A stretch of DNA of 64,000 bases from assembly GCF_000016505.1 (NCBI RefSeq), contig NC_009706.1, forward strand, positions 310,001-374,000, read 5' to 3'. The DNA comes from Clostridium kluyveri DSM 555 (GTDB lineage Bacteria; Bacillota; Clostridia; Clostridiales; Clostridiaceae). Positions 45,438-54,861 of this stretch are shown here, one piece after another; within the stretch, counting starts at the first letter, position 1; every line of letters begins with the position of its first letter. Both the position numbers and the translations under genes were made by a program. Under the pieces are notes generated by a model that searched no databases, was not told the origin of the DNA, and worked only from the letters and a program-made list of their open reading frames with translations.

Positions 45438-46184
45438 ATGGTAAATATATTAGTATTAGAAGATAACCAAGTTCAAAGAAAAATTCTAGTTGAAACAATA
45501 AGACAAATAGACAAGCACTTTATTATTTATGAGGGGGATAGTGAAAAGGAAGGTCTGGAAATTGCAAATGAAAAGGAAATATCATTATTTTATGTAGATA
45601 TCAGTTTAAAAGGCTCTTCAGGACTGGATTTTGCAAAAAAGGTAAGAACTATAGACAAATACAAGTTAACATGGATTGTATTTATAACCACCTATGTAAA
45701 ATATATGTTGGAGGCATTTAAGGAAGTCCATTGTTATGATTATATTATAAAACCCTATAAAAAAGAAAAGGTAAGGGAAGTTACATTGACTCTTCTGGAA
45801 AATAAGAAGCGGGAAGATATAAAGCTTATTGATGAAAAAAAGTATGTAGTATTTAATGTAGGGGGAATTCTCCTTAAACTTTGTGTTGATGACATTATTT
45901 TTATTGAAGTATATTTGAGAACTTTTATTATACATACTAAAACTGGAAAATATGAGGCAAAAAATACTTCCTTAAAGAAAATAAAAGAACAGATGAAGTA
46001 TTTCAATTTTATTCAAGTGCATAAATCCTATATTGTCAACTTAAAATTAGTAAAATCCATTGATAGGACTACATGTCCATGGAACATACAATTTGAAAAT
46101 TATAAAGAGTGTGTACCTATAGGAAATAAATTTAAAGATGATGTACTCAAGAAATTTAAAGATAATTTTAGAGGTGTGCTATGA
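45438..46184 (+). CDS. AgrA-like LytTR response regulator
   Basis: The 248-residue protein has a receiver domain (VLEDNQVQRK near the start, phospho-acceptor Asp54 in FYVDISLKGSSG, IIKPYKKEKV) and a C-terminal LytTR DNA-binding domain from about residue 145 (VDDIIFIEVYLRTFIIHTKTG, FIQVHKSYIVNLKLVKSI). LytTR regulators (AgrA, ComE) bind pairs of ~9-bp direct repeats one or two helical turns apart. Exactly such pairs, with 21-bp period, occur in three palindromes nearby (47501, 56833, 62046). It overlaps the kinase gene by four bases. Confidence 0.92.
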   Translation: MVNILVLEDNQVQRKILVETIRQIDKHFIIYEGDSEKEGLEIANEKEISLFYVDISLKGSSGLDFAKKVRTIDKYKLTWIVFITTYVKYMLEAFKEVHCYDYIIKPYKKEKVREVTLTLLENKKREDIKLIDEKKYVVFNVGGILLKLCVDDIIFIEVYLRTFIIHTKTGKYEAKNTSLKKIKEQMKYFNFIQVHKSYIVNLKLVKSIDRTTCPWNIQFENYKECVPIGNKFKDDVLKKFKDNFRGVL

Positions 46185-47449
46185 ATAACTATGAACTTTT
46201 TTTTAGTTCTTTTACAGAATTAATCAGTATACTTATATTGTTCAATGCCTTCAATAAGAATTCTCAGAATAAGTTTATAAAAAGTTTTATTATTATTTTA
46301 TTATCGAGTATAGTGGTAGTCATAACCAATTCTTTTACTTCATGGATAGGAACACTCATCAATTTTGCTTTTCTAGTATTTATGCTTATGTTCTTTTATA
46401 AAAAAAACATGAGGGATCTGGTGATAGAATATACATTTATAATAGTATTTGTCATGGTAATGGAATTAATTGTAGATAGAACTTTAACAGTATTTGTATT
46501 CGGAGAACTTAATAGTGAATTTCTCAATTATATTTTCACTAACACGATAATGATAATTTTATGTGCTTGTGTTTATTTTTGCCTTACCGATAAAATTATA
46601 TTTAATATGTATAAGAGAATAGATAAATTGTATTTTTTATTAATAAACCTGATTATATATGGTATCATAGCAAAGCTGATATGGGAAAGTGACAAATATA
46701 TTATACTGGAGAATGCCTTTGCATTTATCATGATACCTATTGTGATGTGTATTGTAAATTTAATATTTATTGTCTATAGTGAAAATATTGTAGAACATAA
46801 AAAATCCCTGGAAACCTATAACAAATACAATTCTGTAATTTTAGATTTAATAGATGAAATAAAAAGCAGGCAGCATGATTTTAAAAATCATTTCTCAACT
46901 ATATATGGAATGGTATTAACTTATGATGAAAAAGAGTTAAGGTATGAACTGAAAAATTATTTGGAATCCCTGCAAAAGTCTCTTTCAGACACTGAAGAAT
47001 ATATATACATGGGCAGCAAGGTTTTTGCCGCAGTAATTTATGTAAAAGTTAGAGAAGCAAAACAAAAAAATATTGATTTTTGTTTTAACATTGAAGATAA
47101 TACTATAAAATTTCCGTTAAGAGGATACGAACTGTCAGAAGTGCTAAATAATTTGATTGATAACGCTTTTCAAGCTGTAACGGATATGGAGCCAGATAAA
47201 AAAAATGTATATTTAAAAATAACACAAAATGAGAAGGAAAAGTGTATAGAGGTAGGCAATACAAAACCTGAAATGTTTGAAAAAATTATTCCAAATATTT
47301 TTTACAAGGGTTTTACCACTAAAAAAGAGAATGGGCATGGATATGGGTTATATAATGTAAAAAAGATAGTACAGAAGTATAAAGGTAAGATTGAAGTTTT
47401 AATAGAAGATGAAAATGTAGTTTTTAGGATAACATTTTATTCCATATGA
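46181..47449 (+). CDS. AgrC-like GHKL sensor histidine kinase
   Basis: The 422-residue kinase has about six transmembrane helices (residues 8-200), an H-box KSRQHDFKNHFSTIYG with His232, and a GHKL ATPase domain (about 310-420; NNLIDNAFQAV, KENGHGYGLYNVKKIV). This is the AgrC/BlpH type, which detects secreted peptides. The order is regulator then kinase, the reverse of agrCA. No peptide gene is adjacent, but agrB and agrD lie 9 kb away at 56.1-56.8 kb. Confidence 0.92.
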   Translation: MNNYELFFSSFTELISILILFNAFNKNSQNKFIKSFIIILLSSIVVVITNSFTSWIGTLINFAFLVFMLMFFYKKNMRDLVIEYTFIIVFVMVMELIVDRTLTVFVFGELNSEFLNYIFTNTIMIILCACVYFCLTDKIIFNMYKRIDKLYFLLINLIIYGIIAKLIWESDKYIILENAFAFIMIPIVMCIVNLIFIVYSENIVEHKKSLETYNKYNSVILDLIDEIKSRQHDFKNHFSTIYGMVLTYDEKELRYELKNYLESLQKSLSDTEEYIYMGSKVFAAVIYVKVREAKQKNIDFCFNIEDNTIKFPLRGYELSEVLNNLIDNAFQAVTDMEPDKKNVYLKITQNEKEKCIEVGNTKPEMFEKIIPNIFYKGFTTKKENGHGYGLYNVKKIVQKYKGKIEVLIEDENVVFRITFYSI

Positions 47450-47500
47450 ATTTTTATTTGGAGATTATTTGAAATATTTACGGTACTATAATTTGTACAG

Positions 47501-47610
47501 AATGTAAATACAAAAAGCATGAAATAGTGTTTTTTAAGCATGAAAAATTATTAAAAGGGGATAATATGTTTTTCATGCATGAAATAGGCTGTTTCGTGCT
47601 TTTTGTATTG
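47501..47610. repeat. 110-bp palindromic LytTR-type operator, copy 1
   Basis: Outer arms AATACAAAAAGCATGAAA and TTTCGTGCTTTTTGTATT pair with one mismatch. On the left arm AGCATGAAA occurs at 47516 and again at 47537, 21 bp apart. Read from the other strand, the right arm has AGCACGAAA and TGCATGAAA, also 21 bp apart. TATAAT follows at 47630-47635, 19 bases beyond the element, and the secreted-protein gene starts at 47718. On the other side TATAGT is found on the minus strand at 47485-47490. Confidence 0.8.
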
Positions 47611-47717
47611 AATATGAAATATATATCCATATAATCTTAAGTATGGCAGTCATCTTAGATAGTAATAAAGTCATACAAATTTTTTAGATTGCTAATATTA
47701 TGCGAGGGGGAATTAGA

Positions 47718-48077
47718 ATGAAATTAAAAACATTATTATTTAGTGGAATGATAGCTACAATGGTAGCTACTCCAGTATTGGCGATGGGTTCAGGTCATAG
47801 TTATTATACTAATGTATATTATAGTGATGACACAATGTGTAACGGTGATTTTGGTCCAGAACATAGTGTAAGAATTAGAATAACGCATAACACAAGTGCA
47901 AACCAAACTTATGCATTAGCAGCTTGTGGTTGTAATGGATATAGTGTTGGTAGTAAAATTATACTTAATGGTCAGGGTAGGGAGGTTCATGCCAAAAATT
48001 ATGCACAAACTACCAGTTTAAGTGCTCCTGGAAATTTAGTAGCTTCCGAAATACACAGAGTCGATTATAAACTTTAA
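47718..48077 (+). CDS. Small secreted cysteine-containing protein, possible bacteriocin or effector
   Basis: The product is 119 residues from the ATG with AGGGGGAA upstream (an earlier ATG at 47700 precedes that site). Residues 1-23 form a clear signal peptide (MKLKTLLFSGMIATMVATPV, then LAMG). The mature part of ~96 residues has Tyr-rich HSYYTNVYYSDD, then three cysteines (TMCNGD and AACGCNG), and no recognised domain. It has its own terminator, and an FtsX/MacB-type ABC exporter follows directly. Layout resembles lactococcin 972-type loci (secreted peptide plus ABC immunity/export genes), but I cannot match the sequence to that family. Copy 1 of the LytTR-type operator lies upstream. Confidence 0.8.
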   Translation: MKLKTLLFSGMIATMVATPVLAMGSGHSYYTNVYYSDDTMCNGDFGPEHSVRIRITHNTSANQTYALAACGCNGYSVGSKIILNGQGREVHAKNYAQTTSLSAPGNLVASEIHRVDYKL

Positions 48078-48081
48078 AATT

Positions 48082-48120
48082 TAAAAAGGTTCATCAGAAA
48101 TTTCATGGTGAACCTTTTTA
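48082..48120 (+). terminator. Terminator after the secreted-protein gene
   Basis: TAAAAAGGTTCA and TGAACCTTTTTA form a 12-bp perfect stem with T-rich flank. Partial read-through could feed the ABC genes starting 40 bases downstream. Confidence 0.8.
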
Positions 48121-48159
48121 AAATATTTCAATCGGTATTAAATAATTTGGAGGTATTCT

Positions 48160-49254
48160 ATGAAAATTTTGAAAAAATATCTTAGAAAAACACAATTTCT
48201 AGCCTTATGCTTAACTTCTATATTAATTTTTACATCACTAACTATAGGACATGTTGAAAAAATATACCAAATGATGTTAGAAGTAAATAATTTTAAAACG
48301 ATTAATAGTGTTGCTTTTTATTTTGATGAAAAGAATTTAACTTTAAACAATATAGTAAAATCTCTAAAAGAAATAGAATTGCAAAAAGATATAATAATAA
48401 TTCATGAAGCAGGACGAGCCTTTATTCCAGGTGCATCTCAATTTGGAATTTATTTTAATGGAATATATAAAAGTGGATATAATTTGTTGGAAGGAAGATT
48501 TTTCAATGTAGAGGATTTTAAAGAAAATAGAAAAGTAGTGGTTATTGGTAAAAAGCTTATAAATAATGTGCAAACAGAAGATGGGAAAAGATACATATAT
48601 AGAGGTAATGATAAATTTTTAGTTATAGGAATAATAGGAAAGGAAAATAGTGATACACAATACGATTCCCGGATTTTATATAATCTAAATGTGGACCTTG
48701 GGGAGGAAGATATGCCTTATTTGGCACAGGGGTTTAATTTAGATAGTGTAGTAAAAAGTAAAAACAATTTGAAGAATATTATTAATGTGATTAATAGAAA
48801 AAATAATAGTGCTCCTATAAGAACAGTTTATGAGGATGAGAATGTCAGTCCTTTAATAAGTGCTGTACAAAATTCTAGAACCTTATTACTTAACTTTTCA
48901 CTTATAATATTGTGTATTATTATATCTCTTACAAGAGCTGCAGCACACTGGATAGATAAAATAGCTTTGGAGCTGGGAGTAAGAAGAATGTATGGGGCCT
49001 CAAATAAAAATATTATTTTACATATAGTTAAAGGATATTTAAGTGTATCAGGAATATCGCTAGTTATAGCACTTACATTTGAAAAGTTATTGGTATTAGG
49101 TAATGCACTTCAAATACAAAACAGTAGTTTAAGTAAATTCAATATGCTTGCCAGTGCTGTTTTTATATTGATTATAGGAATTATAGTTACTGGCATAAGT
49201 ACATTTAGTATAAATAAGACTCAAATAAGTTATCTTATCAAAGGAAAGGTGTAA
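48160..49254 (+). CDS. FtsX-like ABC permease, first of two
   Basis: This 364-residue membrane protein has one N-terminal helix (about 15-30), a ~200-residue extracellular MacB-type domain and three helices in the last ~130 residues (ALELGVRRMYGASNKNIILHI lies between them, the FtsX core motif). It is four bases before a second permease and part of a permease-permease-ATPase operon. The pair would make a LolCE/MacB-like heterodimer working from the outer side of the membrane. It probably exports, or gives immunity to, the secreted protein encoded just upstream. Confidence 0.8.
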   Translation: MKILKKYLRKTQFLALCLTSILIFTSLTIGHVEKIYQMMLEVNNFKTINSVAFYFDEKNLTLNNIVKSLKEIELQKDIIIIHEAGRAFIPGASQFGIYFNGIYKSGYNLLEGRFFNVEDFKENRKVVVIGKKLINNVQTEDGKRYIYRGNDKFLVIGIIGKENSDTQYDSRILYNLNVDLGEEDMPYLAQGFNLDSVVKSKNNLKNIINVINRKNNSAPIRTVYEDENVSPLISAVQNSRTLLLNFSLIILCIIISLTRAAAHWIDKIALELGVRRMYGASNKNIILHIVKGYLSVSGISLVIALTFEKLLVLGNALQIQNSSLSKFNMLASAVFILIIGIIVTGISTFSINKTQISYLIKGKV

Positions 49255-49257
49255 TTT

Positions 49258-50496
49258 ATGAAATTTAAATATGCTATTAGGGGAATATCAAGTAGATTCT
49301 TTTATTCATTTTTAATTATTGCTCAATTAATTTTTGGATTTTATGCCATGTATGAAAACATAAATTTATATAAAAGGATGGATCTGGAGACAAACAAGGT
49401 GGAAAAATTTTTTAAAGATAAAAAAGCTTATTCTTTAGAAGTTGAAAATATGAATACTAATAGTAGTGATAATGATTTACAAAAAATAATGGATGCTTTT
49501 GGCAATATGGAAAACAGTTCTAAGTATACTTTTGTAAAAACTTCAATGATAGGGTCCATGGCTCCTATTTTCAATAATTATCAACAATTTCAAGACAGTG
49601 ATTTTAAATCTAATATTAATGGTAAAACATATTTTCAAGCTAAAAATATTAGTATAAATAAACCATATCTTAAAACCTATCCGTTAAAAGTTGAAAAAGG
49701 AAGATTATTTACCAGTAATGAATTTAATTTTATTGGTAACAACGCTGTATTTCCTATTGTAGTTGGAGCAAACTATGGTAAGTATTTTAAAGTAGGAGAT
49801 GAAATTCCACTGGACTCTCGCATTGGTAAAATAATAGGAATACTTAAAGAAAATGAGTATGGTCCTGGAGATGTATCCCAACCAAGTAGGAGATATATAA
49901 ATTTAAATAACTATATTATATCTACAGATGCAATTTATCAAAAAAAGCTTGAGTTGTGTGATATGACATTATATAATGCAAATTACATTTTATTTGATAA
50001 TTCTACAAATCAATCTGAAATATATAAGGAGCTTATAAAAATTAAAAAAATGTTCAATGATATGCCTGCTGTAAAAGATGCAGGGGTAAGAGATCTTACA
50101 GAATATATAACCCAGGATTTAGATATGCTTAAAGAACAATATGAAATAGTGGCTATAACATCTATGAGTGTCATTATATTTGTGTGTATAACATTTATTA
50201 TATCAATATTGGATTCTATAAATAAAAGAAAAAAGGAATATGGCATACATATTATGAGTGGGGGAAAATTATCTGATATTGCTGGAATTACTTATTTAGA
50301 AATATTTATTACTTTTTTCATGGCATATATGATTACGTCATCATTTATATACTATAGAGATGGAGGAATGATAAATATTAATAGCTTACTTATATTATTG
50401 ATTTTAATGGTAGCTATATCTATAATTTCAGCCTTAATTCCTATAATAAGAATAGTTAACTTAGATATTAATCAACTAGTTAAAGGGGATGAATAG
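49258..50496 (+). CDS. FtsX-like ABC permease, second of two
   Basis: The 412-residue protein has the same plan: helix at about 12-30, extracellular domain of ~250 residues, and three helices near the C-terminus with KRKKEYGIHIMSGGKLSDIA as the FtsX coupling segment. Sequence similarity with the first permease is low by eye, so they are not recent duplicates. It is three bases before the ATPase gene. Confidence 0.8.
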   Translation: MKFKYAIRGISSRFFYSFLIIAQLIFGFYAMYENINLYKRMDLETNKVEKFFKDKKAYSLEVENMNTNSSDNDLQKIMDAFGNMENSSKYTFVKTSMIGSMAPIFNNYQQFQDSDFKSNINGKTYFQAKNISINKPYLKTYPLKVEKGRLFTSNEFNFIGNNAVFPIVVGANYGKYFKVGDEIPLDSRIGKIIGILKENEYGPGDVSQPSRRYINLNNYIISTDAIYQKKLELCDMTLYNANYILFDNSTNQSEIYKELIKIKKMFNDMPAVKDAGVRDLTEYITQDLDMLKEQYEIVAITSMSVIIFVCITFIISILDSINKRKKEYGIHIMSGGKLSDIAGITYLEIFITFFMAYMITSSFIYYRDGGMININSLLILLILMVAISIISALIPIIRIVNLDINQLVKGDE

Positions 50497-50498
50497 AT

Positions 50499-51167
50499 AT
50501 GGAAATTATAAAATTAAATAAGGTAAATAAAATATATTCTTCAAGACAAAATAAAGTAAATGCACTTAACAATATAAATTTAAGCATTAACAAAGGAGAA
50601 TTAATCGCAGTAGTTGGACCATCTGGCTCAGGTAAATCTACTTTACTTAATATAATTGGAACATTAGATAAAATTACAGATGGAGAGTATTTATTAAAAA
50701 ATCAACAAGTTGAAAAGCTTAATGTTTCTCAATTGTCTCAAATAAGAAATAAGACTTTTGGATTTGTAGTTCAGCATTTTGCATTGATTAGTGATTATAC
50801 AGTATTTGAAAATATAGAAATACCACTAGAATATGGAAAGGTTAAACGTAATGACAGAAAAATATTAATAAATGAAGTGGTTGTTAAACTAAATTTAGAT
50901 GATAAAATAAACAAAAATGTTAAAGAACTTTCTGGTGGTCAATGTCAGAGGGTGGCCATAGCAAGAGCCATAGTTAATAATCCTGAAATAATACTTGCAG
51001 ATGAACCTACAGGAGCATTAGATCAAAAAACTGGACAAGATGTAATGAATATTTTTAAAGATTTAAATAGAGAAGGCAAGACAGTTATTATAGTGACCCA
51101 TGATTCTAAAATAGCTGACCAATGTAACAGAATTATAAAAATAGAAGATGGATGTATAATCGAATGA
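50499..51167 (+). CDS. MacB/LolD-type ABC ATPase
   Basis: The 222-residue ATPase has Walker A GPSGSGKST, Q-loop FGFVVQHFALISDYTV, signature ELSGGQCQRVAIARAI, Walker B IILADEPTGALDQKTG and H-loop VTHD. It is the energising subunit for the two FtsX permeases. One Cys replaces the usual Lys/Gln in SGGQCQR, without expected effect on ATP hydrolysis. Confidence 0.9.
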   Translation: MEIIKLNKVNKIYSSRQNKVNALNNINLSINKGELIAVVGPSGSGKSTLLNIIGTLDKITDGEYLLKNQQVEKLNVSQLSQIRNKTFGFVVQHFALISDYTVFENIEIPLEYGKVKRNDRKILINEVVVKLNLDDKINKNVKELSGGQCQRVAIARAIVNNPEIILADEPTGALDQKTGQDVMNIFKDLNREGKTVIIVTHDSKIADQCNRIIKIEDGCIIE

Positions 51168-51240
51168 GAAATAAGTATTGAGCTTTTCTCAAAAAGAGAG
51201 CACTAATAGATTTGTGTAAAATAAGATAGGATAAGCTTTA

Positions 51241-51602
51241 GCTGGAAATTACTATAGGTTATATTCCTAGAGTCTGTAGAAAAAATATATATTCCTGGAC
51301 TATAACTAAAATATGGTTTAATTTTATTAAAAACCTTAATAGTGAAATAGCTGCGGTAAAAGAAGCCGGTGAAGAGGCAGTACAGGAATTAAATACTAAA
51401 CACAACGAACTTATTCAGTTTGTTAAAGATAGGGAAGAACTGCAAGGGAAAAAGGAACTTACTGGAATTAAAATCAAACCATCAGCAAGAAAAGCAGGAA
51501 CTACAAAATAGGTATAGCAAAGAAATTGAAGATTATCAGAATAAGTACAAGGAATTGTTAAAACAGCTGGAACGGAAGAAGTCTCCACGTACGCCTCACT
51601 AG
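51241..51602 (+). pseudogene. Frameshifted coiled-coil gene remnant
   Basis: A start-less frame runs from about 51241 to a TAG at 51509-51511 and includes SEIAAVKEAGEEAVQELNTK. The +1 frame then continues the same helical style (SNHQQEKQELQNRYSK, then KYKELLKQLERKKSPRTPH) to a stop at 51602. Joining the frames near 51460 gives one continuous, highly charged coiled coil of about 115 residues. No start codon or ribosome binding site fits the first frame. I do not recognise the family. The rest of the 51168-51851 gap is featureless AT-rich sequence. Confidence 0.6.
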
Positions 51603-51851
51603 GAAAAAACAAAGTAATGATGTAAGTTAATAGCTAAAAATGGAGAAAACTAAATAGCGTATATTCACAAAAACGAAAGTTTGGGATATCTCCAACATTG
51701 ATTTTGAAAAAATTAAAAACAAAAAGATACTGGACAAATTTAATAAAACTTGATTTTTATTGTTGATTTTGAAAATTAGCAATCAGAATAATAAAAATTG
51801 ACTGTTAAAAGTAAACTGGAAATCTATTTTTTACATTTTTGGAGTGATTTT

Positions 51852-53273
51852 ATGCTATTTAGTAGCTTAACTTTTTTATTTTTATTTTTACCGCTAGTAA
51901 TATTTTCATATTATTTAGTAAATAGGAAACTAAAGAATTATGTATTACTATTATTCAGTTTGTTTTTTTATGCTTATGGTGGACCCAAGTTTTTAATTTA
52001 CTTGGTAGTTTCTGTTTTTTTTAATTATATTTTTGGACTTCTAATGAGTCAGTATAAAGAAGAGTTTTTTAAAGCAAAGATTATTTTATTCTTAACCCTA
52101 TGTGTAAACTTATCTATATTAGGATACTTTAAATATGGTAAATTTATATTACAAAATATAAATTTATTATTTAATACGAATTTCCAGTCGGGAAATATTA
52201 TTATGCCTATTGGAATATCTTTCTATACCTTTCATTCATTAAGTTATATAATAGACATTCATAGAGGACATGCAAAAGTTTTAAAAAATCCATTTACACT
52301 ACTACTGTATATTTCATTCTTTCCTCAACTAGTTGCAGGACCTATTGTAAGATATGAAACCGTAGCTACTCAATTTTATAACAGGGAGGAAAATGTTGGT
52401 AAATTTATTAAAGGTATTCAAAGATTTATTATAGGTCTGGCTAAAAAACTACTAGTAGCTAATTCAATGGGATTAATAGCAGACCAAATATTTAATATGA
52501 ATGTGTCTACATTGTCTGTTTTAACCTCTTGGATTGGTGCAATCGCATATACTTTACAGATTTATTTTGATTTTTCTGGTTATTCTGATATGGCAATTGG
52601 ATTAGCAAGTATGTTTGGATTTACTTTTTTAGAAAACTTTAATTATCCATATATATCTACATCTATAACTGAATTTTGGAGAAGATGGCACATTTCACTT
52701 GGTACTTGGTTTAGAGATTATGTATATATTCCACTTGGAGGTAATAGAGTTGGTACATTTAAGTTCTTTAGAAATATTTTTGTAGTATGGTTTTTAACAG
52801 GTCTATGGCATGGAGCAAATTGGACCTTTATATCATGGGGATTATATTATGGGATCTTACTTATATTAGAAAAATATATATTAAAAGTATATATCCAAAA
52901 ACTTTGGAAGCCGGTTCAACACCTTTATACTATTTTCTTTGTAATAGTTGGATGGGTACTTTTTAGGTCACCTAACTTTGATTATGCCTTCAAGTATATT
53001 AAAAATATGTTTGCCATAGGAGCAACGACAATTGTTTCTAATGAAGCTATATTTTATATTACAGAATATAAATTTGAATTCTTAATAGCTTTTATTTTTT
53101 CAATGCCAGTAGGATTAATGATTGTAAGACTGATAAACACTTTAAGATCTAAAAAGTTAACATATTTTTTCATTGATTTTGTTAAACCAATAATTGATAT
53201 AGCTTTGTTTATTGTTTCTATAATATATTTAGTAAACTCAACATTTAATCCTTTTATATATTTTAAATTTTAG
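51852..53273 (+). CDS. MBOAT-family O-acyltransferase (AlgI-like)
   Basis: This membrane protein (473 residues from this ATG) starts MLFSSLTFLFLFLPLVIFSY, the standard AlgI/PatA-like opening, and has about ten helices. Family blocks are MPIGISFYTFHSLSYIIDIH, FFPQLVAGPIVRY, FDFSGYSDMAIGL, FWRRWHISLGTWFRDYVYIP and LTGLWHGANWTF with the conserved active-site His. GGAGTG supports this ATG over an upstream in-frame start. It is followed by a DHHW-family gene, the usual partner that transfers the acyl (mostly acetyl) group to an extracellular polysaccharide or cell-wall glycan. Confidence 0.92.
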   Translation: MLFSSLTFLFLFLPLVIFSYYLVNRKLKNYVLLLFSLFFYAYGGPKFLIYLVVSVFFNYIFGLLMSQYKEEFFKAKIILFLTLCVNLSILGYFKYGKFILQNINLLFNTNFQSGNIIMPIGISFYTFHSLSYIIDIHRGHAKVLKNPFTLLLYISFFPQLVAGPIVRYETVATQFYNREENVGKFIKGIQRFIIGLAKKLLVANSMGLIADQIFNMNVSTLSVLTSWIGAIAYTLQIYFDFSGYSDMAIGLASMFGFTFLENFNYPYISTSITEFWRRWHISLGTWFRDYVYIPLGGNRVGTFKFFRNIFVVWFLTGLWHGANWTFISWGLYYGILLILEKYILKVYIQKLWKPVQHLYTIFFVIVGWVLFRSPNFDYAFKYIKNMFAIGATTIVSNEAIFYITEYKFEFLIAFIFSMPVGLMIVRLINTLRSKKLTYFFIDFVKPIIDIALFIVSIIYLVNSTFNPFIYFKF

Positions 53274-53284
53274 GAGAAAGCATT

Positions 53285-54490
53285 ATGTCTAAATTAAGAA
53301 GTATAATCTACATTTTAGGATTTTTATCTATTATATTTATAATAAGTATATTATTTTGGGTGACTCCACAAAAAAAAGTTTCTAATATAGAAAACAGAGT
53401 ATTATGTCAAAAGCCTAAAATTAATATGGAAAAACTTCTAAGTGGTGAGTATTTTAAAGCTTTTGATAATTATGTAAATGATCAAATACCAGTTAGGGAT
53501 ACTTTCATAAAATATTATACTGAAATAAATATGAAAGTTTTATTAAAGAAAAAAATAAATGATGTTGTGATGGGAAAAAATAGATATTTGCTGGCCTATA
53601 CTTCTTATCCATTTGATAATTATAAATTTAATAGCAGTGAGTCTAAGAAAGAAGAAAACAATATTTCAAGAATGGTAGACAACATTGCAGTATTGAAAAA
53701 CTATATCAATTCATATGGTGGTGATTTTTATTTTGTTGGAATACCTAATCAAGTATCTTATTATAAGAATAGCTACCCTAAATATTTTTATAATAGTTCT
53801 GAGAAACTTACATTTAGAAACAAACTTATGTTTTCTAAATTAAATCAAAAAAACATTAAAAATATCAATATGAACGAAGTATTTCTCAAGTCAAATGAAA
53901 ATAATATTTATTTTAAAACAGATCATCATTATAATTTTAATGGTGCCTTAATGGTTTATCAAGCTATTATAAATAAAGCTTTAGAAGAAGAACATATAAG
54001 AACCCTTAGCACTTTAAAATATAATGATTTTAAAGTAATTACACTTAATAATACATTTATTGGTTCTAGAAATAATCAATTATATGAGCTATTCAAAAAT
54101 AATGATAAGTTGCAAATAGCATACCCTAAAAAAACAATCAATTACAAAAAATATGAAAGTGGAAGCTCAGATAATAAGCTCTACTATATTCCTTCAGACC
54201 CAAAAGAACCAGTTACATATAGTGTTTACATGGGAGGGGATAAACCTGAGACAATTATAAAAACTAATAGAAATTATTTGGATAATATATTGATTTTTGG
54301 TGATTCTTATACTAATGCAGTTGAACCTTTATTATATCTTAATTTTAACGAAACTAGAATATTAGACTTAAGATATTATAATAAAAAAAGTCTTTATGAA
54401 TATATTGAAGGATATAAACCAAAATTAGTTGTTATGATAAGAGATGATGGAAGTTATACCCTAGAAAGCGGAAATGGCAAATTTAATTAA
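53285..54490 (+). CDS. DHHW-family (AlgJ/AlgX-like) polysaccharide O-acetylation partner
   Basis: The 401-residue protein has one N-terminal transmembrane helix (about 7-27) and a large extracellular SGNH-like domain. Visible motifs are YFKTDHHYNFNGALMVYQ, which gives the family its name (here DHHY), and LIFGDSYTNAVEPLLYL near the C-terminus, the serine-containing GDSY block. It starts 11 bases after the MBOAT gene, so the two form one operon. It likely completes acetyl transfer to a surface glycan. The target glycan is unknown. Confidence 0.88.
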   Translation: MSKLRSIIYILGFLSIIFIISILFWVTPQKKVSNIENRVLCQKPKINMEKLLSGEYFKAFDNYVNDQIPVRDTFIKYYTEINMKVLLKKKINDVVMGKNRYLLAYTSYPFDNYKFNSSESKKEENNISRMVDNIAVLKNYINSYGGDFYFVGIPNQVSYYKNSYPKYFYNSSEKLTFRNKLMFSKLNQKNIKNINMNEVFLKSNENNIYFKTDHHYNFNGALMVYQAIINKALEEEHIRTLSTLKYNDFKVITLNNTFIGSRNNQLYELFKNNDKLQIAYPKKTINYKKYESGSSDNKLYYIPSDPKEPVTYSVYMGGDKPETIIKTNRNYLDNILIFGDSYTNAVEPLLYLNFNETRILDLRYYNKKSLYEYIEGYKPKLVVMIRDDGSYTLESGNGKFN

Positions 54491-54861
54491 ATGCATTTAT
54501 CAACAACTTACTGGATAGTTTGAAAATGTAGAATTTCGTTTATAGGTCCCAGTGGGAGCATTCATATCATGAAGTGCAAATTAGATTCCGTAATTTAGAA
54601 ATATGTACTGGATATCTTATTGCATTTAGACAATATATAGTAATATACTATCCTTAAAGTAACTAAGTTCTTTTATAGATGATTAACCTTGATACCCAAG
54701 GGTCATTATCTTTTTATATGGAAATTGAACCAAGAATATTAGAAATATCTATTGCAGATGGAGGGGCCAGTACTTACGGATACTATGTTGCCTATAAATG
54801 ATAATTTGACATTAGTTCCTACAACAGTATATTTAGGGCAATCGCAAATTTTAAGTTCAAA
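54491..54861. other. Decayed, apparently non-coding stretch
   Basis: No open frame of useful length is present. A stretch around 54755-54800 (GATGGAGGGGCCAGTACTTA) is less AT-rich than its surroundings and may be old coding sequence, but I cannot identify it. Confidence 0.3.

Noticed and set aside
47718-48077. Calling the secreted protein a lactococcin 972-family bacteriocin
   Set aside because: The gene context is similar and a few short stretches look alike, but no convincing family motif is visible, so only a candidate role is given.
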